A DNA stretch of 64,000 bases from Botrimarina mediterranea. GTDB lineage: Bacteria; Planctomycetota; Planctomycetia; Pirellulales; Lacipirellulaceae. Made by a program: the position numbers and the translations under genes. Below, in pieces: positions 33,693-43,445 of the stretch (position 1 is the first letter of the stretch; each line of letters begins with the position of its first letter). Under the pieces are notes generated by a model that saw only the letters and a program-made list of their open reading frames with translations, searched no databases and was not told the origin of the DNA. The stretch spans positions 2,947,363-3,011,362 of the forward strand of contig NZ_CP036349.1 in NCBI RefSeq assembly GCF_007753265.1, written 5' to 3'.

Positions 33693-35582
33693 ATGAAGCG
33701 TTATCTCCTCCCGGCGGCGTGCACGGCCTTGGCGGCCGTCCTCGCCGCCACGCCGCCGGCCGACGCCCAGAATCGCTGGTCGACGTTCGCGGTCGACAAT
33801 AACTGGACAAACGACAGCAACTGGGACGTCGGCTTCGCACCCGACCCTGCGTTCGACACGGCTGCGATCATCGGCGTCAACACGCTCGGCGCCGCCTCGT
33901 CGGCGACGGTTACGGTCAACAGCACAGTGACCTCGCCGACGCTGCAACTCGCCGACGGCGCCGGCACCTCGGCGACCCTGACGATCCCCGCCACACGCAG
34001 CCTGACGACGGTCGCCGACCTCTCGCCGGGCGACATGCAGATCGGCCTCAACGGCGGCCTCGCTACGGTCAATGTGCAAGGCACGCTCAACGTGGCTCGT
34101 GAACTGACGACGCCCACCAGCGGCGCCTTTAACAGCAGCCTCGCCTTGTCGGGCAACGCCGTTGTCACCGCTCAGCATGGGTTTCTCGACCGCCAGTTCA
34201 GCATCGCGGGGCCTAACGTGTCATTTACGATGACCGGCACGGATGCGAACGGGAACGGGCTGATCCTCGGCGGCGGCGGCGTCCACACCTGGGAGTTCGG
34301 CCCCGCGGGTCCTTCGCAACTGAACGTTGCCGGCAACCTTGACCTCGGCGGCACGCTCGCCATCAAGACACCGGGCTACACGCCGGTGGTTGGCAGCTCG
34401 TGGGTGATCGCCGACTCCGCCACCGTCGACGCCAACGACGGCACGCCCAGCGGTTTCGGCTTCATCGACACGTCGGGCGTCCCCAACCTGTTGCCGGGGA
34501 CGGTGTTCGGAGTCCGCACGGGCGACCCCGGCACGATCGGCGTGCTCACGAAGCTCGAGGTCGTGCAGACGCCTGTCTTGACGATCAACCGCCAGACCGG
34601 CGTCGCGTCCCTCCGCAACTACAGCCCCGACGCGGCGACGATCTCGTTCGACTCCTATGTGATCCGCTCGACGAACGGTTCGCTCAAACCGTCGGGTTGG
34701 AGCAGCCTCGACGACCAAGGCGTCAGCAGCAACGAATGGTACGAAGCGAACCCTCAAACGACGGGCATGTCGGAGCTCAACCCTTTTGGCGACATCAGCC
34801 TGGCCACGAGCGAGACGATCTCGCTCGGCTCGGTGTTTACGCCGCCCGCTCCGGCGGCGTTCGGTGAAGAGAACGAAGACCTGACCTTCGAATTCGGCAC
34901 AAGCGGCGGCGTCGCCACGGGTCAGATCGTCTACGAAGGATTGCCGAACAACACGCTGGTGCTCAACGTCGATCCATCGACCGGTGACGCGCAGTTGTTG
35001 AACCCCTCGGGCTTCAGTGTCGGCATCGACTCTTACGTGATCTCGTCCGAGTCGGGCTCGCTGAGCACCTCGGCGTGGTCGAGCCTCGATGACCAGAATG
35101 TCGAGGGCGCCAACCAGTGGTACGAGGCGAACGTTAGCGCAAATCAGCTGGCCGAGCTGCTCGTCGATGGTTCGACGGCGATGCCCTCGAATCTCGGCGC
35201 CGTCTACGACATCGGCTCTCCATGGCTCACCAGCGGCCAGCGGGACCTCACCTTCCAGTTCGCACTGGAGGGCGAGACGACGCTCCGCACCGGCAAGGTT
35301 GTCTACGGCGCCGCGCTGTCGCCGGTCGCGTTGGCCGGCGACTACAACGATGACGGCAAGGTCGACGCCGCGGACTACACCGTGTGGCGTGACAACACCG
35401 GCACGGCGACGACGCTCCCCAACGACCCGACCCCCGGCACGGTCGGCCCAAGCGACTACACGGTCTGGTCGTCGAACTACGGCGCCAGTTCGGCGGCGAC
35501 CGCCGTCGCGGTCCCCGAGCCGACGGGCTTCGCGCTGGTGTTAGGCATGATTTTTGGCGCCACGGCCCGTCGCCGTGCGTAG
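33693..35582 (+). CDS. Secreted dockerin/PEP-CTERM protein with repeated modules
   Basis: 629 residues. Signal peptide MKRYLLPAACTALAAVLAATPPADA. Residues about 25-280 are a repetitive beta region (WTNDSNWDVGFAPDPAFDTAAI; ATVNVQGTLNVA) like pectate-lyase/autotransporter-type helices of other planctomycete surface proteins. Two copies of a roughly 100-residue module follow, marked by FDSYVIRSTNGSLKPSGWSSLDDQG and IDSYVISSESGSLSTSAWSSLDDQN, each then WYEAN. At the end come a dockerin-type stretch (GDYNDDGKVDAADYTVWRD, SDYTVWSSNYG) and the tail VPEPTGFALVLGMIFGATARRRA. Function unknown. Confidence 0.8.
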   Translation: MKRYLLPAACTALAAVLAATPPADAQNRWSTFAVDNNWTNDSNWDVGFAPDPAFDTAAIIGVNTLGAASSATVTVNSTVTSPTLQLADGAGTSATLTIPATRSLTTVADLSPGDMQIGLNGGLATVNVQGTLNVARELTTPTSGAFNSSLALSGNAVVTAQHGFLDRQFSIAGPNVSFTMTGTDANGNGLILGGGGVHTWEFGPAGPSQLNVAGNLDLGGTLAIKTPGYTPVVGSSWVIADSATVDANDGTPSGFGFIDTSGVPNLLPGTVFGVRTGDPGTIGVLTKLEVVQTPVLTINRQTGVASLRNYSPDAATISFDSYVIRSTNGSLKPSGWSSLDDQGVSSNEWYEANPQTTGMSELNPFGDISLATSETISLGSVFTPPAPAAFGEENEDLTFEFGTSGGVATGQIVYEGLPNNTLVLNVDPSTGDAQLLNPSGFSVGIDSYVISSESGSLSTSAWSSLDDQNVEGANQWYEANVSANQLAELLVDGSTAMPSNLGAVYDIGSPWLTSGQRDLTFQFALEGETTLRTGKVVYGAALSPVALAGDYNDDGKVDAADYTVWRDNTGTATTLPNDPTPGTVGPSDYTVWSSNYGASSAATAVAVPEPTGFALVLGMIFGATARRRA

Positions 35583-35598
35583 AGGCAGTAAGGCAGTT

Positions 35599-35632
35599 CC
35601 CGAGAGCCGGCGGCCCGCCGCCGGTTCTCGGG
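35599..35632. terminator. GC-rich hairpin after the repeated-module protein gene
   Basis: CCCGAGAGCCGGCGG pairs with CCGCCGGTTCTCGGG (14 of 15) around a 4-nt loop, 17 bp past the stop. Terminator-like, no U-tract. Confidence 0.5.
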
Positions 35633-35728
35633 GCGCCTCGCTGAGAAGAGAGCTCCAGTCCAGGCTTCGCTGTAAGAGGCCGCCCCGTCGCGCGTCGCGC
35701 GATCCACTTCGGTTTTAGGAGAGAACCC

Positions 35729-36826
35729 GTGTCCCGTCGAAGCGGCTTCACGTTAGTCGAACTGCTGGTCGTGATCGCGATCATCGGCATCCTGGTCGCG
35801 TTGCTGCTCCCGGCGGTGCAGGCCGCGCGCGAAGCGGCGCGCCGGACGCAGTGCAAGAACCAGATGAAGCAGATGGGTCTAGCAAGCATGAACCACCACG
35901 ACGTGGTGGGGCATCTGCCGACGAGCGGCTGGGGATGGCGTTGGCAGCCCGATCCCGAGAAGGGCTACAACGGCGATCAACCCGGTGGCTGGACGTTCAA
36001 TATCCTTCCGTTCATGGAAGAGCAGGCGTTACGCGACCTCGCCAGCGGCGGCGGCACACGCCCCGAAATCGAAGCCAAGATGCTGCAACTCGTCCAGACG
36101 CCGGTTCCGGTCTACAACTGCCCCAGTCGTAGACAACCAGAGCTCTACCAGTATCAGCGTAACGACGGCAGGCCACTTGCCGCGAACTTAAACTCTTGCA
36201 GGCCGGATGGGACATGCAGCATCGCGCGGACAGACTACGCTGGCAACGCGGGGAATGGTACGAATCCCGCCGACATGGGAAATGCCGGTCCGGACGCGCA
36301 AGCTCAGGTCGATGCTGGGTATAACGCGTGGATTTCGAACAAACACAACGGGGTCATGTTCCAGCGCAGCGCCGTGAAGTTCTCTAAAATCACGGACGGC
36401 ACCAGCAAGACCGCGCTCATTGGAGAGAAGTACGTCAGCACGGACTACTATGCTACCGGCAACAGCAATGGCGATGATCAGAACATCTTCGTAGGGCACG
36501 ACCAAGACAATCTCCGCTACACGGGCTTACCGGCCACATCGGGCGCCACCGGCGTTGTTGGCGCGGGGGCAATCGGCCCTTACCCCGACACTCCGGGCCT
36601 AACGCCGATGGGCGTCAGCAGCGGCGTCGCCGGCAGCAAGACACTGCCGACACAAGCGCGGCCGAGCACGCCGATCTCCCCCATCTTTGGCGGCTCACAC
36701 CCGGGGTCGATGAACATGGCGTTCTGCGACGGCTCGGTGCAAACCATCTCTTACGACATCGATCCGCGCGTCTTTTTCTTCTACGGCGGGCGCAACGACG
36801 ATGGCGACGTCTACCCGGGCCCGTGA
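35729..36826 (+). CDS. DUF1559 pilin-like protein
   Basis: 365 residues from GTG; AGGAGAG ends 5 bases before it and decides this start. N-terminal prepilin signal RRSGFTLVELLVVIAIIGILVALLLPAV with the GF cut and +5 Glu, then AREAARRTQCKNQMKQMGLA. The body has the DUF1559 (SBP_bac_10) pattern: GGWTFNILPFMEEQ, SAVKFSKITDGTSKTALIGEKY and the C-terminal HPGSMNMAFCDGSVQTISYDID. These pseudopilin-like proteins are highly expanded in planctomycetes; the role is unknown, probably at the cell surface. Between the PEP-CTERM genes and the GH97 gene, in one direction. Confidence 0.92.
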   Translation: MSRRSGFTLVELLVVIAIIGILVALLLPAVQAAREAARRTQCKNQMKQMGLASMNHHDVVGHLPTSGWGWRWQPDPEKGYNGDQPGGWTFNILPFMEEQALRDLASGGGTRPEIEAKMLQLVQTPVPVYNCPSRRQPELYQYQRNDGRPLAANLNSCRPDGTCSIARTDYAGNAGNGTNPADMGNAGPDAQAQVDAGYNAWISNKHNGVMFQRSAVKFSKITDGTSKTALIGEKYVSTDYYATGNSNGDDQNIFVGHDQDNLRYTGLPATSGATGVVGAGAIGPYPDTPGLTPMGVSSGVAGSKTLPTQARPSTPISPIFGGSHPGSMNMAFCDGSVQTISYDIDPRVFFFYGGRNDDGDVYPGP

Positions 36827-36878
36827 TCGTTGCTGGTCCCTCCAATCGCTCCATTGACGCACTAATTACCAACCTTTG

Positions 36879-38963
36879 ATGAAGTCACGCTCTCTCCTGC
36901 TGTTAGCCCTGCTCGCATCGGCCTCCCTCGCCATGGCGAAGGAGTCGGCCACCGCGCAGCTCACCGTCACCTCGCCCGACGGCAAGAACGCCATCGAGTT
37001 CTCACTCGAAGCGGGCGCGCCGACCTACACGGTGTCGCGCAACGGCGAGACGCTCATTACCCCGTCGCGGCTGGGATTGGAATTGAAGGGGCATAAGCCG
37101 CTCACCGATGGCTTTGTCGTCGCCAAGACGGAGACCAACTCGACCGATAGCGTCTGGGAGCAGCCCTGGGGCGAAGCCCGCGAAGTCCGCGACCACCACA
37201 ACGAGTTGCATGTTACGCTGCAGCAACCGGATGGCCTGAAGCTGCTGGTCACGTTCCGCGCCTACGACGACGGCGTCGCCTTCCGCTACGAGTTGCCAGA
37301 ACAAGACGGCCTCGACGACGTCGCGATCACCAATGAGGTCACCGAGTTCGTGCTCGCCGGCGACTGGCCCGCTTGGTGGATCCCGGCGTTCGCCGACAAC
37401 CGCTACGAGTACGTCTACTCGCACACGCCCGTCAGTGAGACGGAGGTCGTCCACACGCCCCTCACCATGCAGGCCGGGCCGCAGGCGTTCGTCAGTCTCC
37501 ACGAAGCGGCGCTGATCGACTACAGCAGCATGGCGCTGCGGAACGAGGGCGACCAGAAGCTCAAGGCCGACCTCTTCCCTTGGTCGGATGGCGTGCTAGT
37601 GAAGGGCAAGGGCTCCATCCGTTCGCCGTGGCGGACGATTCAACTGGCGGACACGCCGTCGGGCCTCGCCGCTTCGACGATGCTCCTCAACCTCAACGAG
37701 CCGTCGAAGATCGCCGAGACGTCGTGGATCACGCCCGGCAAGTATGTCGGCGTCTGGTGGGAGATGCACGTCAACCGCGCGACTTGGGGCTCCGGCGATC
37801 GCCACGGGGCCACCACCGACAACGTCAAACGCTACATCGATTTCGCCGCGAAGAATGGATTCAAGGGCGTGCTCGTCGAGGGCTGGAACGTCGGCTGGGA
37901 TGGCGACTGGATCCAGAACGGCGATAAGTTCAGCTTCACCGAGCCTTACCCCGACTTCGACATCGAAGAGCTCGCCCGCTACGCCGCCGACCGTGACGTG
38001 AGTCTCGTGGGTCACCACGAGACGGCCGGCGCGGTCTCACATTACGAGGCGCAGCTCGAAGACGCCTTCGACCTCTACGAGCGGCTCGGCGTCAAAGCGG
38101 TGAAAACCGGCTACGTGATGTTCGGCCAGGGCATCCGCCGCATCGACGAGAACGGCGTCGAGCAGAAGGAATGGAGCCATGGCCAGTTCATGGTCCGCCA
38201 TCACCAGAAGGTGATCGAGTCGGCCGCCAAGCATCGCATCATGGTCGTCGCCCACGAAGGGATCAAAGACACCGGCCTGCGTCGCACGTGGCCCAACGCG
38301 ATGAGCCGAGAGTGCGCACGCGGCCAGGAGTACAACGCCTGGAGCGGCGACTCCCGTAACCCGCCCGAGCACGAGTCCATCCTCGCCTACACACGGATGC
38401 TGTCGGGACCGATGGACTACACGCCCGGCGTCTTCGACATCACGCTCTCGACCGGCGTTGATCGTCAGAACGACCGCATCCCCAGCACGCTCGCCAAACA
38501 GCTCGCGTTGTACGTCGTGCTCTACGCGCCACTGCAAATGGCTTGCGACTTCCCCGAGGTCTACGAGCAGCATCCGGACGCGTTCCAGTTTATCTGCGAC
38601 GTGCCGACCGATTGGGAGAAGACCCTGGCGCTCGACGGTATGATCGGCGACTACGTCGTTACCGCCCGAAAAGAGCGCGGCGCCGACAATTGGTGCCTGG
38701 GCGCGATCAGCGACGAAGAGCCCCGAACGCTGGAAGTCCCGCTGTCGTTCCTCGACACGGGCGTCGCCTACGAAGCCCAGGTCTACCGCGACGCCGACGA
38801 CGCCGACTGGCTCAAGAACCCGACGGCCTACGTCGTCGAATCCCTGAAGGTGAGCGCCGACACGATCCTTTCGGTCCGCTTGGCGCCAGGCGGCGGCCAA
38901 GCCATCCGCTTCAAGCCGCTCGACACTGTGCGTGTCAGCGCGGACGGAACCACCGCGAAGTGA
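36879..38963 (+). CDS. GH97 alpha-glucosidase (SusB-like)
   Basis: 694 residues, signal peptide MKSRSLLLLALLASASLAMA. N-terminal beta domain (SPDGKNAIEFSLEAGAPTYTVSRNGE), catalytic barrel from about 290 (PGKYVGVWWEMHVNRATW, GFKGVLVEGWNVGWDGDW, LGVKAVKTGYVMFGQG), C-terminal beta domain. The barrel keeps Gly-Tyr after VKT where retaining GH97 members have an Asp nucleophile, and has the inverting-type glutamates in VVAHEGIKDTGLRRTWPN (about 460) and SRECARGQEYN (about 477-482). It should release glucose from starch oligosaccharides outside the cytosol. It ends 43 bp before the GH13 gene. Confidence 0.92.
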   Translation: MKSRSLLLLALLASASLAMAKESATAQLTVTSPDGKNAIEFSLEAGAPTYTVSRNGETLITPSRLGLELKGHKPLTDGFVVAKTETNSTDSVWEQPWGEAREVRDHHNELHVTLQQPDGLKLLVTFRAYDDGVAFRYELPEQDGLDDVAITNEVTEFVLAGDWPAWWIPAFADNRYEYVYSHTPVSETEVVHTPLTMQAGPQAFVSLHEAALIDYSSMALRNEGDQKLKADLFPWSDGVLVKGKGSIRSPWRTIQLADTPSGLAASTMLLNLNEPSKIAETSWITPGKYVGVWWEMHVNRATWGSGDRHGATTDNVKRYIDFAAKNGFKGVLVEGWNVGWDGDWIQNGDKFSFTEPYPDFDIEELARYAADRDVSLVGHHETAGAVSHYEAQLEDAFDLYERLGVKAVKTGYVMFGQGIRRIDENGVEQKEWSHGQFMVRHHQKVIESAAKHRIMVVAHEGIKDTGLRRTWPNAMSRECARGQEYNAWSGDSRNPPEHESILAYTRMLSGPMDYTPGVFDITLSTGVDRQNDRIPSTLAKQLALYVVLYAPLQMACDFPEVYEQHPDAFQFICDVPTDWEKTLALDGMIGDYVVTARKERGADNWCLGAISDEEPRTLEVPLSFLDTGVAYEAQVYRDADDADWLKNPTAYVVESLKVSADTILSVRLAPGGGQAIRFKPLDTVRVSADGTTAK

Positions 38964-39006
38964 CGCTCTCCTCGCCGCATCTCTTGATTCGCTCGCTACG
39001 GAACCG

Positions 39007-42000
39007 ATGAACTCCACGCTCTTCAACCCGCTATCGCTGCTGCGCGCCTTTGGCTTGGCCGTGTTGCTAGGCGTCTCGTCGCTGGGCGGCGCCCAATCCG
39101 TCTCCAGCCCCGCGATCTTGCAGATCTACGAGGCGCGTTGGGACCTGATCGAAGAGCGGATGGCCGACATCCACGCCGTCGGCTACGGCCGCATGTGGGT
39201 GCCGCCGCCGACGCTGTCGTTCGAGGGGGGCTCGCAGGCTTCCGTCGGCTACGACGTGTTCGACCGCTTCAATCTCGGCGAGCCGCGGGCCGAGACACGC
39301 TACGGCACCAGCGAGGGCTTCCGCGCGATGGTCCAGTCAGCCCACAACGCCGCAGTGGCGGTGAACCCCGACCTGATCTGGAACCACAACGCCTTCCGCG
39401 ACCGCTACGACACGGGCTTTGTGAATGCCGGCGGCTATCCCGGCTTCGCCGTGACGCTCCCCGGCGACATCAACGGTGATTTCCACGACCCCAGCGCGTC
39501 GGGCGATATCCAGGGCCGCATCTCCGGCCTGAACGACATCGCCCAAGAGAAGAACCACCAATTCATCCGCCACCCAACCCAGGTTGGCAACCCGAACAAC
39601 ATCCCCGCCGGCACGGTCTTCAACCAGCCCGACCCGAACAACGCCCGCCTCTACCCCGACCAAGGGCTCGGCGGGATCAACGTCATCGACGGCCGCGGTA
39701 ACCCGACGACGCTCTACAACTTCAATGCCGATAACCCGCTCGCCGGCGACCCGGTGATGGAGAACGCGGTCGGCCTGTTGATGCGAAACGTGCGCTGGAT
39801 GATCCAGGAGTACGACGTCGACGGCTTCCGTATGGACGCCATCAAGCACTTCGAGGCGCAGTACCTGCAGGACTTCGACACCGCATCGTATTTGGCCAAG
39901 CGGACGCCGCTGCTCGACGGCAGCCCGAACCACATCTACACGTTCGGCGAGGCGTTCGACGGCAACAAGGCCTTCTTGCAGACCTTCATCCGCCGCGACA
40001 TCGACAACAACAACCCCGGCATCGTCAGCGGCAACCGTGACGTCCTCGACTTTTCGCTCTTCTTCGCCCTGCGCGACAACCTCACGTCGAACGGCTTGGC
40101 GAACAACTGGCACAACATCAAGAAGGCGCCCGTCGATCTGAACGACGACGGACTGATGAACGGCAGCCAGGGCGTCGCCTTCGTCGAGAGCCACGACTCG
40201 ACCGGCGCCGCCCTCGGCAACGTCGCCCACGCTTACACGCTGATGCTGCCGGGCGAGTCGATCGTCTACATGAACTCCGACGCCATCCCCGGCGAGACGT
40301 TCCCCCATGCGGGCCGCAACGACGCCCTCGGCGGCTTCCATGGCGACGCGATCACCAAGCTCGTCGACATCCGTAACAGCCACGGCCGCGGCGACTTTCA
40401 AGAACGCTGGCTCGACGACGCCTTCAACCCCAACGGGTTCTCGAACGTTTACGTCTACGAGCGACTCAACTCGGCAGTCGTGGGCCTCAACAGCCGCAAC
40501 GACGGCGCCATCGAGACCCGCAACGGCGTGCAAACGGCCTTCGCCCCCGGCACGGTCCTCGTCGAGCTGACAGGAAACGCCACGAGCTCAACGGTCGATC
40601 CCGGCAACGCCATCGCCGACACCGTGCAGGTCGACGCCAACGGCCGCATCAACGTCTCGATCCCCGGCAACGCCGGCCACGGCCGCGGCTACGTGATCTA
40701 CGGCGTCGCCGGGCCGCAAGGCTCGTTGCAGGTGACCAGCTCTTCGGTCCTTGAAGGCACGACGCCCACCAGCGCCAACTTCGGCACGGCTCGAACCTCC
40801 GACGTCGAAGTCGTGACGACGCCCACGTTCACCGTGCGGCTCGATACGGCGCCCGTCTCGCTGACGAACCCTGGCGGCGCCGGGACGGTCCGCGACCCGC
40901 ACGCCGACGGCGATCGCGCCATGCTAATGATCGACACGGGCATCGACCTCAACGGCAATGGCGTCGTAGACCACGTCACCCCCGGGAGCGTTTCTTACGG
41001 GTTCGAGGAGTTCCAGTCGGTGAACTCACCCGGCTACGTCTGGGACGGCGCGCAGAACGTCGGCACGGGCGCCGGCCACTACGAGCAAGTCATCGACACG
41101 ACACAGCTCTCCGAGGGCCGCCACTACATCACCGCCCGCGCATTCCGCCACCGCGACGCGGCGACCGGCGGCGACGGCGGCCCGGCCGTTTTTAATGACT
41201 TCCGCACCGCGATCTACGTCGATCTGCTGCCGCCCGACTCGACCGTCGAGAGCTTCGAGCCCTACGGCGCCAGCAGCGAGCGCGACCTTGTTGTCCGATC
41301 GATCGACAAGACGGCCGACCGCGTCCACGTCTTCCTCGACCTCCCCGCGACGATGGCCGAAGAGGACATCCTCGCCATGGCTGACGCCAACCAGAACCGC
41401 GCCGGCTACTACGACCGCGACATGTTCGTTTACGGCATGACCGGCGTGACGAGCGGCAACCACACCGTGACGATCGTGACGTTTGAAGAGACGGGCACGA
41501 CGAACGTTCAGCGCGAGGCCGGCTTCTTCACCGATACGAACATCGGTCGGGGCTTCGGGGACCTGAACCTCGACGGCGTGATCAACGCCGCCGACCTTAC
41601 GGGTCCCGCCGGCTTCGAGCTCTTGCTCTATTCGCAGAACGCCGCGTTCAATGCGGCGGCCGACATCACAGGAGACGGGCTTGTCGATAACAGGGACTTG
41701 TTGCTGCTCCCCGACTACGTCCTCTCTGGCGCCACCGACACTCGCGTCCCCGATCGGCTCGAGCAGATGCTGCTCCGTCGGGCCGACGTGAACCAGGATC
41801 TAGTGACGGACTTAGCGGACCTTGAAGTGCTCGAAGCAGGATTGGGCGGCGACGATTGGTTGCTCGACCTCGACGGAAACGGCGTCGTCGACGCCGCGGA
41901 CGCCGAGGTCATGGTGACGCAGCTCGCCCTCACGTCGCCGGGCGACTTCAATCTCGACGGCGTCGTCGATGCGGCCGACTACACGGTCTGGCGTGACAAC

Positions 42001-42225
42001 CTCGGCGCCGGCCTCTTGGGCGACGCCAACTTTGACGGCGTCGCCGACGCCGCGGACCTCGCCATCTGGCAGAGCAGCTACGGCGAAGTTCGGCGGCAGC
42101 TGTCGCTCGCCGGTCCGAGTTTGACAGTCCCCGAGCCCTCCTCGGCCGCGATGGCGTTCCTCGCGCTGGCGGCCCTCCGCGATGTGCGGATATTCCGATC
42201 AGGTCGGGCGGGAGGGCTGCGTTAG
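39007..42225 (+). CDS. Secreted multidomain GH13 alpha-amylase with dockerin repeats and PEP-CTERM
   Basis: 1072 residues. Signal peptide MNSTLFNPLSLLRAFGLAVLLGVSSLGGAQS. GH13 barrel about 35-520: LIWNHN (about 122), VDGFRMDAIKH with nucleophile Asp277, TFGEAFDG with acid/base Glu315, VESHDS with Asp397. Long beta region about 540-850 of unknown function. Three dockerin-type pairs at about 855-1040: GDLNLDGVINAADLT with ADITGDGLVDNRDLL; ADVNQDLVTDLADLE with LDLDGNGVVDAADAE; GDFNLDGVVDAADYTVWRDN with GDANFDGVADAADLA. The tail is VPEPSSAAMAFLALAALRD then basic residues. Endo-acting partner of the GH97 enzyme; likely held at the surface through the C-terminus. Confidence 0.92.
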   Translation: MNSTLFNPLSLLRAFGLAVLLGVSSLGGAQSVSSPAILQIYEARWDLIEERMADIHAVGYGRMWVPPPTLSFEGGSQASVGYDVFDRFNLGEPRAETRYGTSEGFRAMVQSAHNAAVAVNPDLIWNHNAFRDRYDTGFVNAGGYPGFAVTLPGDINGDFHDPSASGDIQGRISGLNDIAQEKNHQFIRHPTQVGNPNNIPAGTVFNQPDPNNARLYPDQGLGGINVIDGRGNPTTLYNFNADNPLAGDPVMENAVGLLMRNVRWMIQEYDVDGFRMDAIKHFEAQYLQDFDTASYLAKRTPLLDGSPNHIYTFGEAFDGNKAFLQTFIRRDIDNNNPGIVSGNRDVLDFSLFFALRDNLTSNGLANNWHNIKKAPVDLNDDGLMNGSQGVAFVESHDSTGAALGNVAHAYTLMLPGESIVYMNSDAIPGETFPHAGRNDALGGFHGDAITKLVDIRNSHGRGDFQERWLDDAFNPNGFSNVYVYERLNSAVVGLNSRNDGAIETRNGVQTAFAPGTVLVELTGNATSSTVDPGNAIADTVQVDANGRINVSIPGNAGHGRGYVIYGVAGPQGSLQVTSSSVLEGTTPTSANFGTARTSDVEVVTTPTFTVRLDTAPVSLTNPGGAGTVRDPHADGDRAMLMIDTGIDLNGNGVVDHVTPGSVSYGFEEFQSVNSPGYVWDGAQNVGTGAGHYEQVIDTTQLSEGRHYITARAFRHRDAATGGDGGPAVFNDFRTAIYVDLLPPDSTVESFEPYGASSERDLVVRSIDKTADRVHVFLDLPATMAEEDILAMADANQNRAGYYDRDMFVYGMTGVTSGNHTVTIVTFEETGTTNVQREAGFFTDTNIGRGFGDLNLDGVINAADLTGPAGFELLLYSQNAAFNAAADITGDGLVDNRDLLLLPDYVLSGATDTRVPDRLEQMLLRRADVNQDLVTDLADLEVLEAGLGGDDWLLDLDGNGVVDAADAEVMVTQLALTSPGDFNLDGVVDAADYTVWRDNLGAGLLGDANFDGVADAADLAIWQSSYGEVRRQLSLAGPSLTVPEPSSAAMAFLALAALRDVRIFRSGRAGGLR

Positions 42226-42315
42226 ATTGCGAAGTGGCGGTGAGCGGGTTACGTTGACTTAAACCCGCCGTTCTTTCCGCCCTTAGAGCGACACCCAAAG
42301 TCGCCCAAGATTGCC

Positions 42316-43329
42316 GTGAATTTGTCGCTCCACAAAGCCTGCTTCAGCCTGTCCGCGTTGCTCTTGTCGCTGGTTCCGCTTGAATCGGAAGCGCGAGTTC
42401 TCGTTCATTCAGGCGGTTTCGAAGCGTACTCAACGACCTTCGGCGGTACGGGAAGGCTTGAGGGGCAGGCCGCCACAACCGTTTCGGGAGAGGACGCGGG
42501 TATCTGGCTTAAAGACCAGGGCGTCAGCACGGCCGTTGTCCAATCGACCGTTGTCGAATCCGGCACGAAGGCGATCCGCGTCAATCGCGCCGCTGTTTCG
42601 GACAGCCGCTGGGCCGTCCCCGTACCGGCTCAATCGGCCGAGCGATTCGTCACCATCGAGTGGGACATGTACGTCGTGTCATCGGCGCCCACGGCGGCGT
42701 TCGGACCGTTCTTCGGCATCGAGGCCTACGATTCCAGCGGCGGGGTCAACCGCATCGGCATGCTCGGCGTTGACGCCGCCACCAGCCAATTGCTCTACGG
42801 CAACCAGTCCGTTGGTCTGATCCCCGTCCCCGGGGCTACGGCGCAGCTGAACACATGGAACTCTTTCAAGATCGTTGTCGATTTCTCGACCAAGTTGTAC
42901 CACGGTTTCTTCAACGACATCCAAGTGATCGCGACGCCGCTGGAGTTCCCGGCTGCCGACGAGTTCACCGACGCCGACATCGCCGCCATCGCCGCCGCGG
43001 CCGACGCCGCGTCGCAAGTCCGAACCGGCACGGCCTACTTCGACAACTACCTCGTCCGTAGCGGCATCCGCGGCGACTACAACTCGGACGGCCTCGTCGA
43101 TGCCGCCGACTACACGCTGTGGCGTGACCAGCGCAACACGACCGGTCTGCTGCAATCCGCCGACGGCGACTTCAACGGCGTCGTCAACGACGCGGACTAC
43201 GCCATCTGGGCGTCTCAATACGGGGCTCCTCAGACCCTAGAGAACACAGCCGTCTCGGTCCCCGAGCCGACGGCGGCAGCCCTGGCCGCACTGTTGGCCG
43301 CCGCGTGCGGTCGACGCAGAGGCCGCTAA
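42316..43329 (+). CDS. Secreted dockerin/PEP-CTERM protein
   Basis: 337 residues from GTG, signal peptide MNLSLHKACFSLSALLLSLVPLESEA. Residues about 28-250 form a lectin-like beta domain (VLVHSGGFEAYSTTFGGTGRLEGQ; ERFVTIEWDMYVVSS; TGTAYFDNYLVRSG), similar in layout to LamG/concanavalin-type modules. Dockerin pair at about 252-310 (GDYNSDGLVDAADYTLWRD, ADGDFNGVVNDADYAIWASQYG) and the tail VPEPTAAALAALLAAACGRRRGR. Last gene of the colinear surface locus. A glucan- or polysaccharide-binding role is inference. Confidence 0.8.
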   Translation: MNLSLHKACFSLSALLLSLVPLESEARVLVHSGGFEAYSTTFGGTGRLEGQAATTVSGEDAGIWLKDQGVSTAVVQSTVVESGTKAIRVNRAAVSDSRWAVPVPAQSAERFVTIEWDMYVVSSAPTAAFGPFFGIEAYDSSGGVNRIGMLGVDAATSQLLYGNQSVGLIPVPGATAQLNTWNSFKIVVDFSTKLYHGFFNDIQVIATPLEFPAADEFTDADIAAIAAAADAASQVRTGTAYFDNYLVRSGIRGDYNSDGLVDAADYTLWRDQRNTTGLLQSADGDFNGVVNDADYAIWASQYGAPQTLENTAVSVPEPTAAALAALLAAACGRRRGR

Positions 43330-43445
43330 GAAGCGAGCAACGAGCTTGAAGAGAATCGTGTGCGCTGTGGACCCTGCGCATCGATGGCGACGATGATTAA
43401 CCTGGAAGTCTCACTCTCCAAGGTATCCATTCGCGTCCGCCGACC

